From positions 62,001-126,000 of the forward strand of contig JAEUTG010000013.1 in NCBI GenBank assembly GCA_016788045.1: DNA of 64,000 nt. The letters run 5' to 3'. The position numbers were made by a program, and so were the translations under genes. This document shows positions 9,355 through 17,100 of this stretch, piece by piece. The DNA comes from Bacteroidales bacterium. GTDB lineage: Bacteria > Bacteroidota > Bacteroidia > Bacteroidales > Lentimicrobiaceae. Below the pieces are notes generated by a model, which was not told the origin of the DNA, did not search any database, and saw only the letters and a list, made by a program, of their open reading frames with translations. How positions within the stretch are numbered: the first letter of the stretch is position 1; each line of letters starts with the position of its first letter.

Positions 9355-10017
9355 ATGGTTAAAAACTCCATGACGAAAGAAAAATCTTATGCAGCATCGC
9401 ACAAAGGTCTTAGAAATATCCTTTCACAGTTTTCACTTCTGGCTGGCAAAACAGATTATTCCGACAACCGGGAGATTGAGAAACTAAAAAAACTGGGCGA
9501 TGAGATGTTCTTTCTTCTGACACACCATTTACACACAGAAAATGAAGACCTGCTGAAACCATTGGAAGAAAGAGTTCATGGAGCTTCAAAACATGATCTG
9601 GAGGACCATGAAAGACTTGAAAAACTTCAAGGTACTATTGCCCTGCAGCTTTCTAAACTGGAGGGAAAACAAGATCAGGAGACCGGACATTCGTTTTATT
9701 TATCATTCACCGGTTTTCACAGTCAATACTTAGAGCATATTCTGCAAGAGGAACTTGTGACAGAAAAACTATTGCTTGATCATTTTACTGCTGAAGAATT
9801 ACAGGAAAACAGCATGAGAATTATGCAGAAGGTGGAATTTCCTGTATTGCTCCTGTCCCTTAAATACATCATTCCGGCTCAGTCTCTCAATGAAAACATC
9901 AGAATCTTGAAGGCTTTCAGGACTAATGCTCCAGCCGAAGCATTTGAGGCAGTATTAGACATTGTTAAACCGGAAATGACTGAGGAAGACTATGTATTAT
10001 TGACAAGCAGGATTTGA
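9355..10017 (+). CDS. Hemerythrin-like HHE-domain protein
   Basis: A mostly helical protein of about 220 residues with histidines and acids spaced as in hemerythrin/HHE four-helix bundles: His16 (SHKGLRN), the HHLHTE cluster at 57-62, DHERLEKL (His85), and FHSQYLEHILQEE (His122, His128, Glu132). Such domains bind a diiron centre and act in oxygen, NO or iron handling. A C-terminal ~75-residue helical extension has no clear match. I chose ATG 9355 or the nearby 9370 over an upstream TTG at 9328, which would add unsupported residues. A palindromic repeat follows the gene. Confidence 0.75.
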   Translation: MVKNSMTKEKSYAASHKGLRNILSQFSLLAGKTDYSDNREIEKLKKLGDEMFFLLTHHLHTENEDLLKPLEERVHGASKHDLEDHERLEKLQGTIALQLSKLEGKQDQETGHSFYLSFTGFHSQYLEHILQEELVTEKLLLDHFTAEELQENSMRIMQKVEFPVLLLSLKYIIPAQSLNENIRILKAFRTNAPAEAFEAVLDIVKPEMTEEDYVLLTSRI

Positions 10018-10028
10018 CAATGAAAACA

Positions 10029-10166
10029 CCAACCGCTGGTATGGGTTTGGCGTCGTGCGGGTTGATGTGCTTTTTTTCAAATGTAGTTTTAAAATCAACG
10101 TCAGTGCCGGGTTGACAGGTTTGTACTCTGAAATCCTGCACGAATACCAGGCGCAGAACCGTTAGC
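10029..10166 (+). repeat. attC-like palindromic site between hemerythrin and RDD genes
   Basis: Two arms can pair across ~70 nt of spacer: AAC (10031-10033) with GTT (10161-10163), CTGGTAT (10036-10042) with ATACCAG (10144-10150), and CGTGC (10054-10058) with GCACG (10138-10142), with unpaired bases between. The right end reads CCGTTAGCA. The architecture of short paired boxes, extra-helical bases and a terminal CAAC/GTT core is like integron attC sites and like the two sites around 55.3-56.5 kb. No integrase gene is present. Confidence 0.45.
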
Positions 10167-10188
10167 ATTAAAATAAATAACCAAAATT

Positions 10189-10590
10189 ATGACCGAAGAG
10201 AAATATGCAGGAGTTTTTGACAGAGTTAAAGCAATCATGACTGATGGACTCGTAATTGTAGTTTTTATGTTCCTGGCATCTTACATATTCTCTCTATTCG
10301 AGAGTGTTCCAGACAATGCCCGCATTATTGCATTTGTATTTATTTTCTTACTGTATGACCCAATATTTACAAGTCTTTTTGGCGGAACTATCGGACACAT
10401 GATAATTGGAATCCGTGTTAAGAGAGAATCAAATGAACAGAAAAATATACTTTTACCTTTAGCTATACCAAGGTATATTGTGAAAGTTACATTAGGTTGG
10501 GTTTCGCTACTGACAGTTTCAGGAAATAGAAAGAGAAAAGCCATTCATGACCTTTTGGTTGGTTCTGTAGTAGTTTATGCAAAACCGTAA
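10189..10590 (+). CDS. RDD family membrane protein
   Basis: A 133-residue integral membrane protein with the RDD signatures: FDRVKAIMTDGLVI at the N-terminus (Arg and Asp of the first helix), GGTIGHMIIGIRVK in the middle, and KRKAIHDLLVG at the C-terminus. Three hydrophobic helices are visible (about 17-35, 44-60, 82-105). RDD proteins have no firmly established general role; some act in ion tolerance. The gene sits alone after an attC-like palindrome and may be a captured cassette gene (inference). Confidence 0.85.
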   Translation: MTEEKYAGVFDRVKAIMTDGLVIVVFMFLASYIFSLFESVPDNARIIAFVFIFLLYDPIFTSLFGGTIGHMIIGIRVKRESNEQKNILLPLAIPRYIVKVTLGWVSLLTVSGNRKRKAIHDLLVGSVVVYAKP

Positions 10591-10892
10591 GAGGATAAAA
10601 AAAACGAATGCTAATTAATAGAAATATGAGGGTTCTGCAATTCCGATAAATATCAGAACCAGCGAATATCATCGGCTGAACAATATCACGACTGGCTCAA
10701 TCAGCGCATCCCGGATTCCGGCTATTTACCATACAGCCGTTTTCGCATGGTGTTTTCAGGTGTTACAATGGCAAAGTTTCCCCAATCAGCGCAATACCGC
10801 CGCCAATCATCAGAAAAGTTGGCCCTGTGTTAACCCGGTGATAAATAATGATTAAATTTACGAGTTCAACACACCCTTAAAACCATGGTTCT
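10591..10892. other. Gene-free stretch, possible decayed coding fragment
   Basis: One plus-strand frame reads SAEQYHDWLNQRIPDSGYLPYSR and FRMVFSGVTMAKFPQS without a start, which looks protein-like but has no match I recognise. No terminator is visible after the RDD gene. Confidence 0.3.
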
Positions 10893-13889
10893 ATGATCCG
10901 TTTAAGAGCAGCGGCAGGCCTGTTCCTGCTTGTTATTATGCAGCTGGTGGTGATGCAGTCGTCAGCCCAGGTCGTCATCAACGAGTATTCCTGTTCCAAT
11001 TTCAGCAGTTTCCCTGACAACTACGGGGCTTACGAAGACTGGATTGAGTTGTACAATACAGGCAGCAGCGCGGTTGACATCGGGGGGTATTACCTGAGCG
11101 ACAAAGCAGATAACCCGAAAGGCTGGCAGATTCCGGCAGGAATCACCATTCCGGCCAATGGTTTCAAACTCTTCTGGGCCTCGGGCAGGGATGAGGTGAA
11201 CCTGGGTTCTTACCACACCGATTTCAAGCTTACCCAGACCAAAGCCGAACCCGAGCACGTTGTCTTTGCCGATCCTGACGGGAATATTCTCGATGATCAG
11301 ACTGTCTCAATTACCCAGAAGGAGCATTCCAACGGTCGTTTACTTAACGGAGCCGGCGACTGGGGGGTATATACCAGTCCGACACCGGGAACTTCCAACA
11401 ATGTGAGCTCTCCACATACCCGCTATGCAGAAAAGCCGGTGATGAACCTTACCGGAGGTTTTTACAATACCTCAATCTCTGTAAGCATCAGCTCAAATGA
11501 GCCAAACAGTGTGATCCGCTATACCACCAACGGGAACGAACCGGTTTCCACCTCTCCTGAATACACGGCGCCCATCTCAGTGCTGGTTACCAAAGTACTG
11601 AAAGCCAAAGTCTTCAGCAACAATCCGGAGGTACTGCCCAGTCTGGTGGAATTCAATACCTATTTCATCAACGAGGACTTCTCGGTTCCGGTGGTTTCGA
11701 TTGCAGCCAACGACCTGATTACCCTGCTCAATGGCGATGAGTTTACCTATCCGTGGGGAACCATTGAGTATTTCAATACCGATAAAATCAGGACTACCTC
11801 CGGTTATGGAGAGTTTGACAAGCACGGGCAGGATTCATGGGTGCATCCTCAGCGGAGCCTCGATTATAAGATGCGCGATGAATGTGGTTACAATTATGCC
11901 TTACAGGAAGAGTTGTTTAAATATACCGACAGGAATGAGTTTCAGAAAATCATCCTGAGGGCTTCGGGCGATGACAACTACCCCGGAATTGATTCCAGTG
12001 CGCACATCCGGGATGATTTTATTCAGACAATATCAGTCAAAACCGGTATGGACCTGGATGAGCGCAAATCAGCCCGCTGTGTGGTGTTCGCCAATGGCCA
12101 GTTCTGGGGCGTATATGCCATCCGGGAGAAGGTGAATGACCACGATTTCACCGATTTCTATTACGATCAGGATAAGTACAACCTGCATTACCTCATGCTC
12201 TGGGGCGGCACCTGGGCTGAGTATGGCGGTCAGGATGCTTTCGACGACTGGAACATGCTCTATTCTTACATTATGGGGCACAATATGGCTGATTCAGCTA
12301 CCTGGGCTTATGTGGAGCAACGCCTTGACCCGGCCAGTCTGACGGATTATATGCTGATCAATTCCTTTGTGGTCTGTTCCGACTGGCTTAACTGGAATGT
12401 CGGCTGGTGGCGGGGCCTGAACCCTGAAGGCAGCCACACCCGCTGGGGATACATTCTGTGGGATGAGGATGCCACCTTCGGGCATTACATCAATTACACC
12501 GGCATCCCGGCCCAGAATCCCTATGTTACACCATGCTTTCATGAAGACCTTTCCGGCGGATCCGACCCTGAAGGGCATGTGAGGCTGCTCAACAAGCTGA
12601 GAACCAATCCTGACTTTGAACAGTACTATGTTGCCCGTTACGCCGATCTGCTGAACACCTCCCTCAACATCAATAACCTCATCCCCCTGTTCGACAGTAT
12701 GGCAGCAGTGATTTCCCCTGAAATGGAACGTCATTTTTCGAAATGGGGGGGGAGTCAGGAGCAATGGGCCCAGAATGTTCAGAAAATCAGGAACTTTATG
12801 AACAACAGGTATCATTTTGTGAGGGAAGCCTTAACAGAGTGTTACTCCATTACAGGACCCTACAATACTTTGGTTGATGTTGTTCCGGCAGGAAAAGGTC
12901 AGATAAAACTGAACTCACTTGAGCTGAAGAATTTCCCATGGTCGGGTGACTATTACGGCAACATGGATACCAAACTTTCAGCCATAGAATCGGACCAGTT
13001 TTACCGCTTCGATCACTGGGAGATCAGGCATGCCACTATCCCGGGTTCAGATACCCTGCAGGACATTTCTATCAGGCTGAATAGGAATGATACCATTATC
13101 GCTGTGTTTGAACCCCGTGTTTTTGCCGATTCACTGGTGATTCATGAAATCAATTACAATGCCCCGGATGCTTTTGACCCCGGTGACTGGGTTGAATTTT
13201 ACAATCCTCATGGCTACAACCTGGATATTTCGGGCTGGGTGTTCAAGGACGAAGACGATCAGCACATGTTTACCTTCCCTGCAGAGACGGTACTTGAGCC
13301 CTTCGGGCTGATTGTGGTAGCCAACGATCCGGCGGCTTTTACCAGTCTTTTCCCGGATGTAAATAATTACATTGGCCCAATGGGTTTCGGACTCAGCGGA
13401 AGCGGCGAGTTGCTGAGGCTGTACGACGAAACAGGCACCCTGATTGATACCGTACATTACGATGACAACCTGCCCTGGCCGCTCGAACCCGATGGCAACG
13501 GGCCCACCCTCGAGCTGATCAATCCCGGATACGACAATGCCCTGGCTGAAAGCTGGAAAGCCAGTGGAGAACCCCACGGTACGCCGGGTGAGTTTAACAG
13601 TCCGAATGTGGGTACGCATTTTGCCGGAATAAAGAACAATCCGGATTCAGAGGTTTGGCCTAACCCTTTCCATACTACAGCAGTATTTACTGTGGATGCC
13701 GATGAAAAAATTGAAGATGGCTCACTTATCATCTATTCTTCAAGCGGCATTGAATCAGCAAGATACAGCAATATCAGTACCAATCAGTTTACAATAAATG
13801 CCGATAGACTGCATCCAGGCATCTGGTTCTACCGGTTTGTAAGCAATGCAGGAACCGTGGTTCTGAGCGGAAAGATGATGGTGAAATAG
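10893..13889 (+). CDS. T9SS-secreted CotH-kinase/lamin-tail-domain protein
   Basis: A 998-residue protein with a signal peptide (to about residue 26, SSAQ). Domains in order: lamin-tail domain (about 27-165, VVINEYSCSN, DWIELYNTGSS, GGYYLSD); chitobiase C-terminal-like beta-sandwich (about 175-255, YNTSISVSISSNEPNSVIRYTTNGNEP); CotH kinase domain (about 265-650, with LRASGDD and WDED at 523-526, the Asp-rich motif of the CotH fold); a second lamin-tail domain (about 745-900, VIHEINYNAPDAFDPGDWVEFYN); and a T9SS sorting domain (about 915-998, EVWPNPF...GIWFYRF...GKMMVK). CotH domains can phosphorylate proteins; whether this one does is unknown. A perfect terminator follows. Confidence 0.9.
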   Translation: MIRLRAAAGLFLLVIMQLVVMQSSAQVVINEYSCSNFSSFPDNYGAYEDWIELYNTGSSAVDIGGYYLSDKADNPKGWQIPAGITIPANGFKLFWASGRDEVNLGSYHTDFKLTQTKAEPEHVVFADPDGNILDDQTVSITQKEHSNGRLLNGAGDWGVYTSPTPGTSNNVSSPHTRYAEKPVMNLTGGFYNTSISVSISSNEPNSVIRYTTNGNEPVSTSPEYTAPISVLVTKVLKAKVFSNNPEVLPSLVEFNTYFINEDFSVPVVSIAANDLITLLNGDEFTYPWGTIEYFNTDKIRTTSGYGEFDKHGQDSWVHPQRSLDYKMRDECGYNYALQEELFKYTDRNEFQKIILRASGDDNYPGIDSSAHIRDDFIQTISVKTGMDLDERKSARCVVFANGQFWGVYAIREKVNDHDFTDFYYDQDKYNLHYLMLWGGTWAEYGGQDAFDDWNMLYSYIMGHNMADSATWAYVEQRLDPASLTDYMLINSFVVCSDWLNWNVGWWRGLNPEGSHTRWGYILWDEDATFGHYINYTGIPAQNPYVTPCFHEDLSGGSDPEGHVRLLNKLRTNPDFEQYYVARYADLLNTSLNINNLIPLFDSMAAVISPEMERHFSKWGGSQEQWAQNVQKIRNFMNNRYHFVREALTECYSITGPYNTLVDVVPAGKGQIKLNSLELKNFPWSGDYYGNMDTKLSAIESDQFYRFDHWEIRHATIPGSDTLQDISIRLNRNDTIIAVFEPRVFADSLVIHEINYNAPDAFDPGDWVEFYNPHGYNLDISGWVFKDEDDQHMFTFPAETVLEPFGLIVVANDPAAFTSLFPDVNNYIGPMGFGLSGSGELLRLYDETGTLIDTVHYDDNLPWPLEPDGNGPTLELINPGYDNALAESWKASGEPHGTPGEFNSPNVGTHFAGIKNNPDSEVWPNPFHTTAVFTVDADEKIEDGSLIIYSSSGIESARYSNISTNQFTINADRLHPGIWFYRFVSNAGTVVLSGKMMVK

Positions 13890-13916
13890 TATACTGGCAA
13901 ATCAGCACTTTTTGTA

Positions 13917-13944
13917 ACGCAGCCCCTTAGGGCTGCGTTTTTTT
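13917..13944 (+). terminator. Intrinsic terminator after CotH gene
   Basis: Perfect 9-bp stem ACGCAGCCC (13917-13925), loop CTTA, GGGCTGCGT (13930-13938), then a T run. Confidence 0.9.
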
Positions 13945-14182
13945 CAGGAGACTTATGCATGCCGCTGAAATGCTGATAAGTTGAACTGGTTTTGAGCAGA
14001 GTAGACATCCATTTATTGATGACTGACAACTTTTTCATGCATTGAACTTCCGGATTGAATGATTCGAACCAAAACTTTTCCATTCCAATAAATCAGCTCC
14101 CATTATGTTTTATCTTAGCCCTGATTTTACGGCTCATTCATAGGTTGAATATCATCACGTACCGTTATTAACACATTAACAG

Positions 14183-17100
14183 ATGATACATATGCGTTTT
14201 TTTATCGTGTTTATAATCAGTATTTTCTGCATTTCATTTCAGGTTGCCCTTGCTCAAACCTTACCGCCGGGCAGGAGTAACAGCAACTTGCTGAACAGCC
14301 CCAGGGGAAGCGTCCAAACCTATATTTACCGGATTAACGACAAGGAAGCCCGCAAGATTCAGGCCCGTTCTATGAGTAAGGTAAACAAATCATACCTTCA
14401 TACGCTTACCGACTCGACCAGGACCGGTGAACATTATTCTGACCTTAAACTCCCGGCAGGGAACTACCTTGCCCTGAAAGTTGAAGGCAATTCTTTGATC
14501 TATGAGTACTTTATCATTACAGATTACTGGTTTGAAATCCTCAACAACCGGAGAGACCTCTGCATTCAGCTGTTCGATTCTGCAGGAGCAGTTATTAGCG
14601 ATGCGGAGCTGAAAATCAGGCACAAACGCATCCCTTACGATCCCTTGATAAGCACATACCGGCTACCGGTAACCGACAGGGATGGCTTGCTTGCCATCAG
14701 CAGAAACGGCGTAACCACTTATCATGACCTTGAAAAAAATGTCAGGACAAACGGGTTGAAACGGGGATTCCATGCTGTGTTTTTAAGGTCGCCCCTGAAA
14801 TATCTTTACAGACCGGTGGCCAATCTGGTAACTCTTCCTTATTATTCTCTCAGAAGTCTTGTTTCCGACAATCGATACAATCCATCATTGAGATATTTCG
14901 TGTATCAGGGAGTTAAGTTTACCGATATTTTCAGATCACGGGAGAATAAACAGACACGGTACATTGAATACAGGCCCTATACCGGATACCTGGTTTTCAG
15001 CAAGCCGATGTATCGTCCGGGAGATACACTGAAATTCAAGTCGTTTGTGGTTGATTCAAAGACCGGGAAACCGGTGGATTATGAGGTTGGTTTATTTCTA
15101 AACAAAAAGTGGGAATGGAATAAAAGCAAGCGTATATCGCTGGGAAATCTATCTCCGGTTAAACCGGGATCATTCAACCATCAGATTCCGTTGACTGATT
15201 CTATCAGGATTTTACTCAATTCGGATTATGAAGTTCAACTGTGTGGTACCGGTAAGAAAGAGGTCGTTCTGGTTTCAGGTGTTTTCAGGTACAGCGATTA
15301 TGAGTTAAAGCGTGTAAAGTATGAATTATCAGTTTCGTCAGGTACCCATTACAGGGGCGTTCCGCAGCATATAAAGGTCAGGGCAACCGATGACAACGGG
15401 ATGATGGTTCCCGACTGCCGCGCCGAAATCAAAGTTATTTCGGGAGGCGTAAGCAAATTCCACGCAGACAAGGTTTTCGTTCCGGATGTCCTGTGGAAGA
15501 CACAGCTGGAGATAAAAGGGGGGTATGCCGAAACCGAAATACCCGAAAATGTTTTTCCGGAGGCATCGATGAACTACTTCGTGAATGCCGTCTTTTTTTC
15601 AGCCGACAATGAAAAGACCCAAAAGGATACCCTTGTGGAGTATAAATATAATCCATTGAATCTGAAGTTAGAAGCTGATGGGGATAGTGTCAGGTTTACA
15701 GGCTTTTACAAGGGGCTCCGAAAAGAAGTTCAGGCGGAAATATTGGCCTGGGACAGCGATGACAACGAACTGATGGAGAAACAGGTGATGCTTCCATACG
15801 CACTGCCGCTGAACCAATTGTGTGCTGAGTATTACCTGGATGCTGAAGGCCTGGAGCCTGAAATCCTGAATTTACAGGATCAGCAGGCATTGCTTGATTG
15901 TCATACCTGGCAAAGCAGCGATTCCGTATTTATCCGTACGCAGAATTCCCGGAAGTTGTTTTTTACCTGGTATCTCTACTCAGGAAAAAAGCTGATGGAC
16001 ATGGGTTATACCACAAATCTTGATACCGCCTTTATGAGTCATGGGAAGAATGATTTTTTCCTGACAATACAATATCTCTGGGGAGGAAAGCCCGAAATGC
16101 TTTTCAGGTCGGTAAAAGTGCAAAAAAACAGCCTGAACATCAAGGTACAACAAGCATCGCTTGTTTATCCTGGAAAGGAGAATAAAGTAGACATCCTCGT
16201 ATCGGATTTTAACGGAAAACCGCTGCCCGGTGTTGATCTTACCTGTTATGGCATCACCCATAAGTTTGGATCACTTCCGCCGGTTGTTCCCGTTTTTCCG
16301 GAGAAATACAAAATGCTGCGCGAATACAACAGTTTCTTTAAGAGCTCTGCCTACAGCCACAATTATAAGGAAAGTATCTTATGGAAAACGCTTGATTATC
16401 CTTATTTTAAAAGTATATTCGGCCTCGATACCCTTACCTACTACCGGTTTTTGTATCCGGCTGACAGCATTTTTGTAAGTTCAGCACCATCTGCTGACGG
16501 GATTACCCAGGTTGCTCCCTTTATCGTCCGCAACGGGGAAATTCAACCGGTTAAGGTACTCTACATAGATGAAATCCCGCAGTATTTCAACTGGGTTGAC
16601 CAATTACGGCCGTACTCTTTTGCGGTGAGCGAGGGCAGACACCATTTCCGTTTTGTACTGGCCGACAAAGAAATATCTGTTGAAAGTGTAATAATCAAGA
16701 CTGGTTGTAAAACCGTTTTTTCGTTAAGCGATGATCCTGTTCCATCAGATGTCTCAGTTAAACCCAGAAATAGAGATTTCACAACTTTTGAGAAGAACCA
16801 GCTTTCAAACTATGTTTTCTCCTACAGAGGCATCACGAAACCGGGATACAATGCCTATCTGATTCAGGACCAGAAACCGATTCCGCTGCCATCAGGAACC
16901 GGTGGCGCTTTTCTGGCCGGACCATTGAAACAGGGTATGGCCAGGTTTGAAATACCCGGATACCTTGATCACACCTTCAAATTCGAACCAGGTTTCCAGT
17001 ATGAGTTTCTCTCCGGCGTGATTAAAATGCGGAGTAAAACTGCCGATGAGCTGGTGAGAAACTCTTTTAAAGTCTCAAAAAGTATTGGTGATCAGGTTTA

